Source: DATMER01 sp034667225 (GTDB lineage Bacteria > Acidobacteriota > Thermoanaerobaculia > Multivoradales > UBA5704). Taken from it: DNA of 64,000 bases. Positions 53,993 to 63,731 of the stretch are shown here, one piece after another (the stretch's first letter is position 1; each line of letters starts with the position of its first letter). The notes under the pieces are model-generated. The model saw only the letters and a program-made list of their open reading frames with translations, was not told where the DNA came from and made no database searches. The translations under genes and the position numbers were made by a program. Where the stretch lies: contig JAXDKG010000017.1 of assembly GCA_034667225.1 (NCBI GenBank), positions 132,606-196,605 of the forward strand, in the 5' to 3' direction.

Positions 53993-55315
53993 TCAGACCG
54001 GATTTTCATCGTCGCTGACCGAGAGCTGGCCGGCCAGATCGTCAGCCAGCGACAGCCGGCCCGCCTCGGCCTCCGTCAATGACAACTGGCCCGCTTCCGC
54101 TCCGGCCAGCGACAGTTGGCCGGGCGTGGCGCCCTGGAGACGGGACTGGATCTCGGCGATCGCCTGGCGCGCGGCCTTGCGGGCTTCGCCGGCCAGGAAG
54201 CGGTCGGCCATCTCCTTGAGCGGCAGCACGGCGGCCACTGAGCCCACGCGGCCGAGCGCGTTCGCCGCGACGACGCGGAGATCCTCTTTCTCGCGCTGGA
54301 GGACCGCGAGCAGCGGCGGTTCGGCGGCCGGGTTGCCGGTCGCTCCCAGGGCCCAGGCCGCGGTAGGGGCCAGCTCACCGTATTCGGTTTCCAAGACCTT
54401 CGCCAGAATATCGACGGCAGCAGCGTCTCCGCCGCGGCCGATCGCCTCCAGGCAGGCGCGGGCCGTCCGGACACGGCGCTGGTTCAAGGCGCGGTCGAGG
54501 ATGGCTTTCGCGCGTTCGAAAGGCAGCTCCCGCTCCAGGATCGACACGGCTTCCGCGCTCACGGCGTCATCCTCCAAGCCCTCCGCAAGCTCCAGGAAGA
54601 GGCTGCGACCTTCGGCGCCGACCTCCTTGGCTGCTCGCAGGCGAATCTCTGGGCTCGGGTCCGAGCAGGCCTTGCGGAGCGCCTCGACGGTCGCCGGATC
54701 ATTGGGAAGCTCACGAATCAGTAGAAGCAGGTTCTGAAGCCGCACGCCGGGCACGGGATCCTGGTGGGCGTTCTCGGCCAGGCGCCGCGGGATGTCCATC
54801 GGCTGAGCGAATCGCCGGCCGACGTCGAGGAGGAGAGGCAGGGTGTCAGGGAGCATCTCGTCGGGCATCTGGGCCACCCGGAGCTCGCCGTGAGAGATGT
54901 CCAGCTTGCCATTCAAGCCCACGTGGAACAGCAGCCGGCGTGTCTCCGCATCGAGCAGCGCGAAGATCAGCTTCGCCGGTCCCCCAATGAAAAAAATGTC
55001 GTCGAAGCGCCTGTCGCCTACCTTCCATTCGGCGGGCTGAATCACCGTCTCAGGACGGATGGACACCCCTTGGAACTCCGGTGGCCAGGGAGCTACGACC
55101 ACGACCTGGGCTCCGTCTCCGGAGGAGCTGATCCGCACTTCCATCAGCCCTGCCCTTGCCTTGAGCCGTGGGTACCAGAGAGAAGAGGTCTCCACGACTT
55201 GCAGGCCACAGGACACCGCGGCATCCTGCCAGGCCCTCAAAGTTTTGCGCCTTGACAGGGTACCGGCGCCGAAGGCCGCGCTGCCGCCGAGGATGATAAG
55301 GATTGCTTCCCACAT
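53993..55315 (-). CDS. Membrane-anchored HEAT-repeat paralogue C
   Basis: A 440-residue protein. The anchor MWEAILIILGGSAAFGAGTL is followed by LRAWQDAAVSCGLQVVETS. The beta domain contains VGDRRFDDIFFIGGPAKLIFALLDAETRRLL, and the HEAT region includes DPSPEIRLRAAKEVGAEG, YGELAPTAAWALGATGNPAAEPPLLAVL and ANALGRVGSVAAVLPLKEMA. The decapeptide tail (54002-54121) has one variant, GRLSLADDLA. The ribosome site is weak (AGG 12 bases before ATG), and the gap to paralogue D is 9 bp. It shares most of its identity with paralogue A in the beta domain, suggesting recent duplication or gene conversion between them. Confidence 0.85.
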   Translation of the reverse strand: MWEAILIILGGSAAFGAGTLSRRKTLRAWQDAAVSCGLQVVETSSLWYPRLKARAGLMEVRISSSGDGAQVVVVAPWPPEFQGVSIRPETVIQPAEWKVGDRRFDDIFFIGGPAKLIFALLDAETRRLLFHVGLNGKLDISHGELRVAQMPDEMLPDTLPLLLDVGRRFAQPMDIPRRLAENAHQDPVPGVRLQNLLLLIRELPNDPATVEALRKACSDPSPEIRLRAAKEVGAEGRSLFLELAEGLEDDAVSAEAVSILERELPFERAKAILDRALNQRRVRTARACLEAIGRGGDAAAVDILAKVLETEYGELAPTAAWALGATGNPAAEPPLLAVLQREKEDLRVVAANALGRVGSVAAVLPLKEMADRFLAGEARKAARQAIAEIQSRLQGATPGQLSLAGAEAGQLSLTEAEAGRLSLADDLAGQLSVSDDENPV

Positions 55316-55324
55316 GCCGGCTGC

Positions 55325-56647
55325 CTACTTGTCTTCGCCGAGCGAAAGCTGCCCGGCAGGATCGCTTGCGAGCGACAGCTGGCCCGCCTCGGTCTGTGCC
55401 AGTGACAATTGACCTGCTTCGGTCCCGGCCAGCGACAGTTGGCCGGGCGAGGCGCCTTGGACGCGGGATTGGATCTCGGCGATTGCCTCGCGTGCGGCCC
55501 GGCGGATGTCGGCGCTGAGCCTCGAGCGCTCGGACACTTCCTTTAGCGGAAGTACGGCCACCGCTGAGCCGACGCGGCCCAACGCTTCCGCCGCAGCCAC
55601 CTGGAGGTCCGCCTGATCGCGCTCGAGAGCCTGGAGCAACGGCGGTTCGGCGGCCGGACTTTCGGTCGCTCCCAGCGCCCGGGCCGCGACGGGGGCCAAC
55701 TCGCCGTATTCGTTTTCCAACACCTTCGCCAGCACGTCGACGGAAGAGGCGGCTCCGCTGCTGCCGATCGCCTCCAGGCAGACACGGGCCGTCTGGAGAT
55801 GGCGCCGGCTCAAGGCGCGGTCCAGAAGGTCTCGCATTTGCTCGAACGACAGCTCTGTACCCACGCGTGACAGGGCCCTTGCGCTGACGGCGTCATCCTT
55901 CAGGTCCGTCGCGAGCGCCCGGAGGATGTCGCGGCCTTCCGACTCCAGCTCTATCGCTATCCGCAGCCGGACTTCGGGGCTCGGATCCGAGCGGACCGCG
56001 CGGAGCGCCTCGGCGGTCTCCGGAGCGTGAGGAAACTGATTGATCAGGAGGAGCAGGTTGTGCACCCGCACCCCGGGCACGGCGTCCTGTCTGGCGTTGT
56101 CGGCCAGGCGCCGGGGGATGTTCAGCGGCGCCGCGAACCGTTTGCGGAGGTCGAGGAGCATGGGCAGGACACCAGGGATCTTCTTGTCGGTCAGATCCGC
56201 GCGCAGCGTGCCGGAGGCGATCTCCATCCGGCTCTCGATGTTCACGAGGGACAGCAGGCGGCGCGTCTCTTCATCGAGCAATGCGGACACCAGCAGCACC
56301 GGTCCCAGAATGTGGAACTCGCTGTCGAAAACCTTGTCTCTGAGGTCGATCTCCGGCACGAAGCCGGGCGGCTGAGGAGCGATCTTCACCAAGTGGAAAT
56401 CCTCCTCCGGCCGCGAAGCTTCGACCACGATCCGGGTGCCCGAGGCTCCGTCTCCGGAGAGCCCGATCAGCACCTCCCCCAACTCATCTCGTGCCATGAC
56501 CCATGGGCTCCATCCACGAGAGAGCCCCGTGACCTGCAGGCCGCATGACACTGCGGCATCCTGCCAGGTTCGCAGACGCCTGCGGGCTTCCAAAAAGCCC
56601 GCGCCGGCGGCGGCGCCGCCGAGCAGGAGGAGGAGCAATTCAATCAT
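55325..56647 (-). CDS. Membrane-anchored HEAT-repeat paralogue D
   Basis: A 440-residue protein. The anchor MIELLLLLLGGAAAGAGFLE is followed by LRTWQDAAVSCGLQVTGLS. The beta domain deviates most from the family (EIDLRDKVFDSEFHILGPVLLVSALLDEETRRLL), and HEAT segments include DPSPEVRLRIAIELESEG and VAARALGATESPAAEPPLLQAL. Decapeptides at 55328-55444 end GQLSLGEDK. Its ATG 56647 lies inside the 3' end of paralogue E (8-bp overlap), with GGAGGAG about seven bases upstream. Confidence 0.85.
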   Translation of the reverse strand: MIELLLLLLGGAAAGAGFLEARRRLRTWQDAAVSCGLQVTGLSRGWSPWVMARDELGEVLIGLSGDGASGTRIVVEASRPEEDFHLVKIAPQPPGFVPEIDLRDKVFDSEFHILGPVLLVSALLDEETRRLLSLVNIESRMEIASGTLRADLTDKKIPGVLPMLLDLRKRFAAPLNIPRRLADNARQDAVPGVRVHNLLLLINQFPHAPETAEALRAVRSDPSPEVRLRIAIELESEGRDILRALATDLKDDAVSARALSRVGTELSFEQMRDLLDRALSRRHLQTARVCLEAIGSSGAASSVDVLAKVLENEYGELAPVAARALGATESPAAEPPLLQALERDQADLQVAAAEALGRVGSAVAVLPLKEVSERSRLSADIRRAAREAIAEIQSRVQGASPGQLSLAGTEAGQLSLAQTEAGQLSLASDPAGQLSLGEDK

Positions 56648-57983
56648 CCGGGCGCTCCTCCGGCGGGAGCGAAAGCTGCCCGGCCGGATCGGCGTCGAGC
56701 GACAGTTGGCCCGCCTCGGCCTGGGCCAGCGACAACTGGCCCGCTTCCCCCCCGGCCAGCGACAATTGACCGGGTGAGGCGCCTTGGAGACGGGATTGGA
56801 TCTCGCCGATCGCCTGGCGAGTGGCCCGGCGGAGATCGAGGTCGAGCCGGGAGCGCTCGGCTGCTTCCTTCAGCGGAGGTACGGCTGCCGCCGAGCCGGC
56901 GCGGCCCAGCGCTTCCGCCGCCGCCACCCGGACTTCCGCGTCATCGCGCTGGAGCGCCTGGATCAGCGATGGTTCGGCGTCCGGGCTCCCGATCGCGCCC
57001 AGGGCCTTGGCCGCGGCCGGGGCCAACTCTCCATTCTCTCGCTCCAGCACCTTCGCCAGCAGGCCGACGCCAGCGGCGGCTCCTCTGCGGCCGATGGCGT
57101 CCAGACAGATGCGAGCCGAGCGGAGGCGGCGCCGCCTCAGGGCGAGGCCGAGGATGGCGTTCAAGCGCTCGAACGGCAGCTCTCGCTCCAGGATCGAGAG
57201 AGCTTCCGCGCTCAGGGTGTCATCCTCCAGCTTCTCCGCCAGGTCCAGGAGGACACCGCGAGCTTCAGCACCCAGCGCCTTGGCTGCCCTCAGCCGGATC
57301 ACGGGGCTCGGGTCCGAGCAGGCCTTGCGGAGCGCTTCGTCGGTGACCGGGCTCCAGGAGAATCCACGGATCAGGAGGAGCAGGTTCTGGAGCCGCACGC
57401 CGGACTCGGGGTCCCGGTTGGCGTTCTCGGCCAGTCGCAGCGGGATGTCCACCGGCGGAGCGAAGCGCTTTTGGACCTCGAGAAGGAGAGACAGGATGGC
57501 GGCGAGCTTCTCGTCGCCGGACACGACCGCCAGCAGTCTACCGGCGATGATCCCCATCTCGCTCTTCTCTTTCAAGTCGACCAGCAGCCGGCGCGTCTTC
57601 GCATCGAGCAGCGCGAGCACCAGTTGCGGCGGCCCCGCGATGAAGAACGTGTCGTCGAAAAATCCGTCCCCGATTTCGATCTCCCGCCCGTGCTCGAACC
57701 CCGTCTCGGGATGGATCGTCACGCCGTGGAATTCCGGCGGTGCTGGAGCCTCGACTACGATCCGGATCTGCCGGCCCTTGTCTCCGAAGGTCTCGAGCCG
57801 CACGTACACCAGCCCCGCTCGTGCCCTGAGCCGCGGTTGCCAGCCGGCGGATTTCTCCACGACCTGCAGGCCGCGCGACTCTGCGGCCTCCTGCCAGGCC
57901 TGCAACCGCTTGCGGCTTGCCTGGATGCCGGACCAGATCATTGTGCCGCCGGACAGGAGGATGAGAGCTGCTGTTTCCCACAT
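56640..57983 (-). CDS. Membrane-anchored HEAT-repeat paralogue E
   Basis: A 447-residue protein, the longest sister. The anchor MWETAALILLSGGTMIWSGI is followed by LQAWQEAAESRGLQVVEKS; the otherwise conserved Cys of SCGL is Arg here. Beta domain: EIGDGFFDDTFFIAGPPQLVLALLDAKTRRLL. HEAT repeats include DPSPVIRLRAAKALGAEA and AAEALGRAGSAAAVPPLKEAAE. Decapeptides at 56652-56771 end GQLSLPPEERPDD. No strong ribosome site is visible, so translation may rely on coupling to paralogue F 11 bp upstream. Confidence 0.85.
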   Translation of the reverse strand: MWETAALILLSGGTMIWSGIQASRKRLQAWQEAAESRGLQVVEKSAGWQPRLRARAGLVYVRLETFGDKGRQIRIVVEAPAPPEFHGVTIHPETGFEHGREIEIGDGFFDDTFFIAGPPQLVLALLDAKTRRLLVDLKEKSEMGIIAGRLLAVVSGDEKLAAILSLLLEVQKRFAPPVDIPLRLAENANRDPESGVRLQNLLLLIRGFSWSPVTDEALRKACSDPSPVIRLRAAKALGAEARGVLLDLAEKLEDDTLSAEALSILERELPFERLNAILGLALRRRRLRSARICLDAIGRRGAAAGVGLLAKVLERENGELAPAAAKALGAIGSPDAEPSLIQALQRDDAEVRVAAAEALGRAGSAAAVPPLKEAAERSRLDLDLRRATRQAIGEIQSRLQGASPGQLSLAGGEAGQLSLAQAEAGQLSLDADPAGQLSLPPEERPDD

Positions 57984-57994
57984 GCCAAAGCCGC

Positions 57995-59308
57995 CTAATC
58001 GTCGCCGCCGAGCGAGAGCTGCCCGGCCGGGTCCTCGGCGAGCGACAGTTGACCTGCATCGGCCTGCGTCAGCGACAACTGACCCGCTTCGGCCTCGGCC
58101 AGCGACAGCTGGCCGGGCGAGGCGCCCTGGACACGGGATTGGATCTCGGCGATCGCCAGGCGGGTAGCCTGGCGGAGCTCGAAGTCGAGCGGGGAGCGGT
58201 TGGCCGCTTCCTTGAGCGGCAACACGGCCGCCACCGAGCCGACGCGGCCCAGCGCCTTCGCCGCGGCTTCTCTGAGCTCGGCTGCCTCTCGACTCTGCAG
58301 AGCCAGGACCAGGGGAGGCTCGGCAGCCGGGCTACCCGTTTCGCTCAAGGCCCGGGCTGCGGCGATGGCCAACTCGACGTCTGGCTGGGCCAACACCTCC
58401 GCCAGCGTATCGACGGCGGCGGCTCCGCAGAGGCCGAGCGTCCCCAGGCAGGCGCGGACCGACCGCAGGCGGCCGGCGCTCCAGGCGCGGTCGAGGAGAG
58501 CCTTCGCGCGCTCGACCGGCAGCCCTCGGCCGAGAGCCGATACGGCTTCCGCGCTCAGGGTATCGTCCTCCAGGCTCTCGGCAATCTCCAGGAGAATGCC
58601 GTGGCCTTCTGTGCCCATTTCCTTGGCCCCATGCAGGCGGACCTCCAGGCTCGTGTCCGAGCAGGCCCTGCGGAGCGCCTCGGCGGTGGACCGATCCTTG
58701 GGGTGCTCACGAATCAGAAGAAGCAGGTTCTGAAGCCGCACTCCAGGCTCGGTATCCTGGCTGGCGTTCTCGGCAAGACGCCGCGGGATGTCCAGCGGCC
58801 GAGCGAAGCGCTGGCCGACCTCGACGAGGCCGGGCAGGATGTCGAAGATCTGCTCGTCGGCCACCTGCGCCCGCAGCTCACCGGCGGAGAGCAGCAGCGA
58901 GGCGAAGCCCAAACGGGACAGGAGGCGGCGCGTCTCTTCGTCGAGCAATGCGGCCACCAGCCGCGCCGGCCCTTCGACGACGAACCTTGCTTCGAAAGAC
59001 GCGTCCCCGATCTGGACGGGTTCCAGAAAGAGCGGCGCGCCCTGGATCGTCACATCCTGGAAACCCGGCGGCCCCGGAGCCGTGACCACGATCCGGGCGG
59101 GCCGTTTGTCGTCTCTGGTGGGCTCGATCCGTACCGCCACCGGTCCCGCCCGTGCCTTGACCTTCAGGGTCCATGTATGGACCTCCACGGACTCGAGGCC
59201 GCACAGCTCCGCGGCAGCTTTCCATTCCACCAGGCTCTGGCGGCGCAGCACGTAGCTGATCAGGAGAGACGCGCCGAGCGCAAGGCCATGCAAGCCGATG
59301 TTCCACAT
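57995..59308 (-). CDS. Membrane-anchored HEAT-repeat paralogue F
   Basis: A 437-residue protein; ATG 59308 is chosen because it gives the family N-terminus although the frame is open further into the Hsp70 gene. The anchor MWNIGLHGLALGASLLISYV is followed by LVEWKAAAELCGLESVEVH. Beta domain: QIGDASFEARFVVEGPARLVAALLDEETRRLL. HEAT repeats: DTSLEVRLHGAKEMGTEG, DVELAIAAARALSETG, AAAKALGRVGSVAAVLPLKEAAN. Decapeptides at 57998-58114 end GQLSLGGDD. It is the HEAT gene nearest the Hsp70 gene (11-bp gap) and the most divergent in sequence, perhaps the founder of the array. Confidence 0.85.
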   Translation of the reverse strand: MWNIGLHGLALGASLLISYVLRRQSLVEWKAAAELCGLESVEVHTWTLKVKARAGPVAVRIEPTRDDKRPARIVVTAPGPPGFQDVTIQGAPLFLEPVQIGDASFEARFVVEGPARLVAALLDEETRRLLSRLGFASLLLSAGELRAQVADEQIFDILPGLVEVGQRFARPLDIPRRLAENASQDTEPGVRLQNLLLLIREHPKDRSTAEALRRACSDTSLEVRLHGAKEMGTEGHGILLEIAESLEDDTLSAEAVSALGRGLPVERAKALLDRAWSAGRLRSVRACLGTLGLCGAAAVDTLAEVLAQPDVELAIAAARALSETGSPAAEPPLVLALQSREAAELREAAAKALGRVGSVAAVLPLKEAANRSPLDFELRQATRLAIAEIQSRVQGASPGQLSLAEAEAGQLSLTQADAGQLSLAEDPAGQLSLGGDD

Positions 59309-59319
59309 GCCGGGCCGCC

Positions 59320-61002
59320 TCAGACCAGCTTGACTACCGGCTCCTCGCTCATCAGCTCGCGTTGCGTGAGAAGGTCGCGGACGGTGGCGATCAGCCAGCG
59401 CTCGGCGCTCACGCCGAACGCGATCTCGAGACGGGGACGGCGGTCGCGCGGAGAGTGCGGCGGATCGAGATAGCCGAGGGTGGGGCTCGACTCGTTCAAG
59501 GGCACGACGACCTGGGCGTCGCCGGAGGAGCCGCCCACCTTGTGCATGTCGCCGGCCGCGTCCCAGACGAAGCGCCGCTCGTCGCCGTCGGCGCGCGAGA
59601 CCTCGCAGATGAGGAGCTTGAAAACGTTTTCCGGCTCGCCGAGCGCGCACGTCGGGACCAGTTGCCGCTTCCACAGCTCGGGCGAGGTGGGGAAGCGCGT
59701 TCCCCGGGGAACGATGACCGTGTGCTGGGCATCGCCGGTCTTCGGGTCGTGGGTGACGAACGCGTAATCGTGCACGATGAAGTCGAGGGCGTCCATCCGG
59801 TCGCCGGCGAAGCAGGCGGCGCCGTAGGCCACAGCTTCGAAGGGTTGCCAGGCCCGCACCCGGCGGCGCTCGAAGCGCTCCTCGAACCACGAGAAGAAGC
59901 CGGGCAGGAGCGTCGAGCCTCCCACCAGCAGCACGTCCTCCACGTCGGCCATGGACAGGCGAGCCTGCTCCAGGACCTCGTCCACCGAGGCGTTCAGGCT
60001 GCGGTAGAACCCGTGCTCGTCCAGGATCTCCCGCAGGCGAGCGCGGTTGAGCGTGGCGAGCGCGCTGCCTGGCCGCGACAGCTGCAAGGAGGTCACGCGT
60101 GGCGGGCTCATCAGGAAGGCCGCCTCCTCTTCGAAGTACACGGCCTCCTTCACCCGGCAGGCCTCGGCGAGCATCAGCCGGCGCCACAGGCGGGTGACCT
60201 CGTCGTCGTCGCGGGTCAGGTCATGGCCCATCTGGCGGCAGAGGTCCTGCAGCACCCAACCGTCCACGGCATTGCCGCCGAGGGGGCGCCCCCGCTTGGC
60301 CAGCACGGTCGCCTGGCCGTTGATGGCTCCCTTGGGAGAGAGACGCACGAGGACGACGTGCATGGTGCCTCCGCCCACGTCCACCACGAGGACCGTCCGC
60401 TCGTTGCCGAGACTGATCCCGTAGCCGAGCGCCGCCGCCACCGGCTCGTCGACGAAGCGGACCCGGCGCACGCCCAGGTCGCGCAGTGCCTGCTGCACTT
60501 CCGCGCGATAGGTTTCGAACACCGTGATCGGCGAGGTGACGACGAGGTCGCGCACCCGATGCCCCGTCGCCCGCTTGACCTCGCGCAGCAGCTCGCGCAG
60601 GAAGGCATGGGCGGCATCGCGGGCGGTGAGGCTCTCGCGCCCGATCCGCGCCAGAGGCCGCAACGCCTCGCTGCTCAGGCCGGGCTTGAAGGTGGGCACG
60701 AACGACGGATGGACCACGCCCTCGTTGCGTTCGAGCGCCGGCCGGCCGATCAGCGCCCGCTGGCCAATGAAGAACTGCCGCGCCAGCGGGGGCCAGCTTC
60801 CAAGGCGGTCGACCGCCCGGAGCTTTTCGAGGAAGTGAACGGCCGACGGCACCAGGCGCGGCGCTTCGAGCGGGTCTTCCTTCTCAGATGCAGGCTTCCG
60901 GCAGACGGCGGGTAGCTCGACGAGACGCGGCCGGCCCAGGGAATCGTCCCAGAACGCCACGCCAGAATTCGTGGTCCCCAGGTCGAGCGCCCAGCCGGGC
61001 AT
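59320..61002 (-). CDS. Divergent Hsp70-family ATPase
   Basis: A 560-residue protein. Hsp70/actin nucleotide-binding motifs are present: LDLGTTNSGVAFW (~7-19, phosphate 1), VDEPVAAALGYG (~184-195), VVDVGGGTMHVVLV (~208-221, phosphate 2) and VEDVLLVGGSTLLPG (adenosine, ~350-364). After the ATPase core (~400) comes a shortened beta-type substrate domain (FVTHDPKTGDAQHTVIVPRGTRFP) ending LIATVRDLLTQRELMSEEPVVKLV, without the alpha-helical lid of DnaK. This fits Hsp70-like proteins encoded beside HEAT-repeat genes in other bacteria. It lies 3 bp after the desaturase gene and 11 bp before HEAT F. It may remodel the HEAT proteins or their partners (inference). Confidence 0.88.
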   Translation of the reverse strand: MPGWALDLGTTNSGVAFWDDSLGRPRLVELPAVCRKPASEKEDPLEAPRLVPSAVHFLEKLRAVDRLGSWPPLARQFFIGQRALIGRPALERNEGVVHPSFVPTFKPGLSSEALRPLARIGRESLTARDAAHAFLRELLREVKRATGHRVRDLVVTSPITVFETYRAEVQQALRDLGVRRVRFVDEPVAAALGYGISLGNERTVLVVDVGGGTMHVVLVRLSPKGAINGQATVLAKRGRPLGGNAVDGWVLQDLCRQMGHDLTRDDDEVTRLWRRLMLAEACRVKEAVYFEEEAAFLMSPPRVTSLQLSRPGSALATLNRARLREILDEHGFYRSLNASVDEVLEQARLSMADVEDVLLVGGSTLLPGFFSWFEERFERRRVRAWQPFEAVAYGAACFAGDRMDALDFIVHDYAFVTHDPKTGDAQHTVIVPRGTRFPTSPELWKRQLVPTCALGEPENVFKLLICEVSRADGDERRFVWDAAGDMHKVGGSSGDAQVVVPLNESSPTLGYLDPPHSPRDRRPRLEIAFGVSAERWLIATVRDLLTQRELMSEEPVVKLV

Positions 61003-61005
61003 CTG

Positions 61006-61767
61006 CTAACGCAGCTCCACCGGGATCTGATCGCGCAACTGGCGGTGAAACTCGGGCAGCTGGGACCAGTGCAGGCCCGGCTTCACGTGATGAGCCGTGT
61101 GATAGCCCGAGTTGAAAGTCACCAGGTTGTAAAGGCGGCTCTCGATGTTGCGCGAGGCGTGGAGGTGATCATCCATCTCCAGGCCGGCGTGCTGCTCGAA
61201 GCCGAGCCGCGCGACGTTGAAGATCGCGAGCAGCATCGGTCCGATGAAAACGATCAACGCCTTGAGAGGATCGAGATAGAGCAGGACCGCGAGCGGCACC
61301 AGGCCGACAGCGGTCATCATCTTGAGCCGGCGGTAGACCCTCGGGTATCGACGGCCGAGGGCGATCGTCCAGGTCAGATGGCCGGCGGCGTTCTTCACCA
61401 GGCATTCGAACAGGCTGCGGGGTGAGCCCTCCGGGCGCTGCCAGCGCAGAGTGTCCTGCTCGGGCTCCAAGTAGTGCGGATGATGGCCGAGGTTGTGATG
61501 CAGGGTGATGAGGAAGGGCGGCGTTCCTGTCTGGAGAAACAGGATCGTTTCGTAAACCCTGTTCAGCCAGCGCACGGTGAAGATGTTGAGGTGATGCTGG
61601 TAATGATTGCAGGCGATAGCCACCGCCTGCACCGGCTGGAACAGGACGACGACGAGGGCCGTCAGCCACAGGCTCTCGACGCCGAAGAACAGGCTGAGCT
61701 GCACCGCCAGCACCGTCAAGGTGTACGCGAGCGGCCAGCGGTCCTCCCGGTAGCGCAGGATCTTCAT
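61006..61767 (-). CDS. Membrane fatty acid desaturase, first gene of the Hsp70-HEAT operon
   Basis: A 253-residue protein from ATG 61767; an in-frame ATG at 61776 (MPAM) is an alternative. Histidine boxes: NHYQHH (~54-59), HHNLGHHPHY (~89-98), HAGLE(M)DDHLHASRN and HTAHHVKPGLHW (~223-234). These bind di-iron. Membrane segments at ~12-50, ~130-170. It resembles compact bacterial desaturases; the one at 48583 is longer. No ribosome site is visible, and only ~15 bases separate its start from the T-tract of the upstream terminator. A lipid-modifying enzyme at the head of an Hsp70-HEAT operon suggests a membrane-associated function for the whole system. Confidence 0.83.
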   Translation of the reverse strand: MKILRYREDRWPLAYTLTVLAVQLSLFFGVESLWLTALVVVLFQPVQAVAIACNHYQHHLNIFTVRWLNRVYETILFLQTGTPPFLITLHHNLGHHPHYLEPEQDTLRWQRPEGSPRSLFECLVKNAAGHLTWTIALGRRYPRVYRRLKMMTAVGLVPLAVLLYLDPLKALIVFIGPMLLAIFNVARLGFEQHAGLEMDDHLHASRNIESRLYNLVTFNSGYHTAHHVKPGLHWSQLPEFHRQLRDQIPVELR

Positions 61768-61782
61768 TGCCGGCATCTTACC

Positions 61783-61815
61783 AAAGGAAAAGGGGGACCG
61801 ATCTCTCGGTCCCCC
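61783..61815 (-). terminator. Rho-independent terminator or attenuator after ahcY
   Basis: On the minus strand a perfect 10-bp stem (TCGGTCCCCC at 61806-61815 with GGGGGACCGA at 61792-61801, loop TCTC) is followed by TTTTCCTTT. It lies 20 bases after the ahcY stop and directly before the desaturase start, leaving almost no room for a separate promoter. Confidence 0.85.
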
Positions 61816-61835
61816 CAGGTCAGGCAGATTCGATT

Positions 61836-63221
<1,386 letters not shown>

Positions 63222-63301
63222 GGGTCGAGCCTAGGGGCTGACCTGAGCCGCAACCAACTGCCGCACTGTGATCAGCGCCACCGGCCGGGTTGCCTGCGCC
63301 G

Positions 63302-63724
63302 TCAGCGGGCGAGGTACGCCAGTGCGGCGTCGTAGCCGGCGACACCGAGGCCGGCGATCACTCCGGTGGCGTACGCGCTGACCACCGAGTGGTGCCGGAA
63401 GGGCTCCCGGGTGTGGATGTTGGACAGGTGGACCTCGACCAGGTCCGCCGTCCGCAGCGCCACCGCGTCGGCCACCGCGATCGAGTAGTGGCTCCAGGCA
63501 GCGGGGTTCAGCACCACCGGGATGGCATCGTCCGCGGCCTGGTGCAGCCAGCCGACCAGCTCCGCCTCGGAGTCGGTCTGGCGGCATTCGACCTCCAGCC
63601 CCAGCTCGGCGCCGCGAGTTGTGCACCGCTGGACAAGCTGGGCGTAGGTGGTGGCGCCGTACACCTCCGGCTGCCGAGTGCCGAGCCGACCGAGGTTCAC
63701 GCCGTTGAGGACCCAGACCCGCAT
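63302..63724 (-). CDS. aroQ: Type II 3-dehydroquinate dehydratase
   Basis: A 140-residue protein from ATG 63724; the frame continues upstream but without family similarity. Type II DHQase motifs: VLNGVNLGRLGTRQPEVYG (~4-22, substrate loop with Arg and Tyr), ECRQTDSEAELVGWLHQA (~50-67, mobile loop) and VLNPAAWSHYSIAVADA (~76-92). EVHLSNIHTREPFRHHSVVS contains the catalytic His. It makes dehydroshikimate in aromatic amino-acid synthesis. The sequence is strongly actinobacterial in flavour, unlike the rest of the window. It follows the CDF gene by 8 bp. Confidence 0.95.
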   Translation of the reverse strand: MRVWVLNGVNLGRLGTRQPEVYGATTYAQLVQRCTTRGAELGLEVECRQTDSEAELVGWLHQAADDAIPVVLNPAAWSHYSIAVADAVALRTADLVEVHLSNIHTREPFRHHSVVSAYATGVIAGLGVAGYDAALAYLAR

Positions 63725-63731
63725 GATCGGC

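Noticed and set aside
59362..60915. 517-residue plus-strand frame opposite the Hsp70 gene
   Set aside because: Antisense shadow; His/Arg/Glu-rich low complexity with no family, while the minus strand has all Hsp70 motifs.
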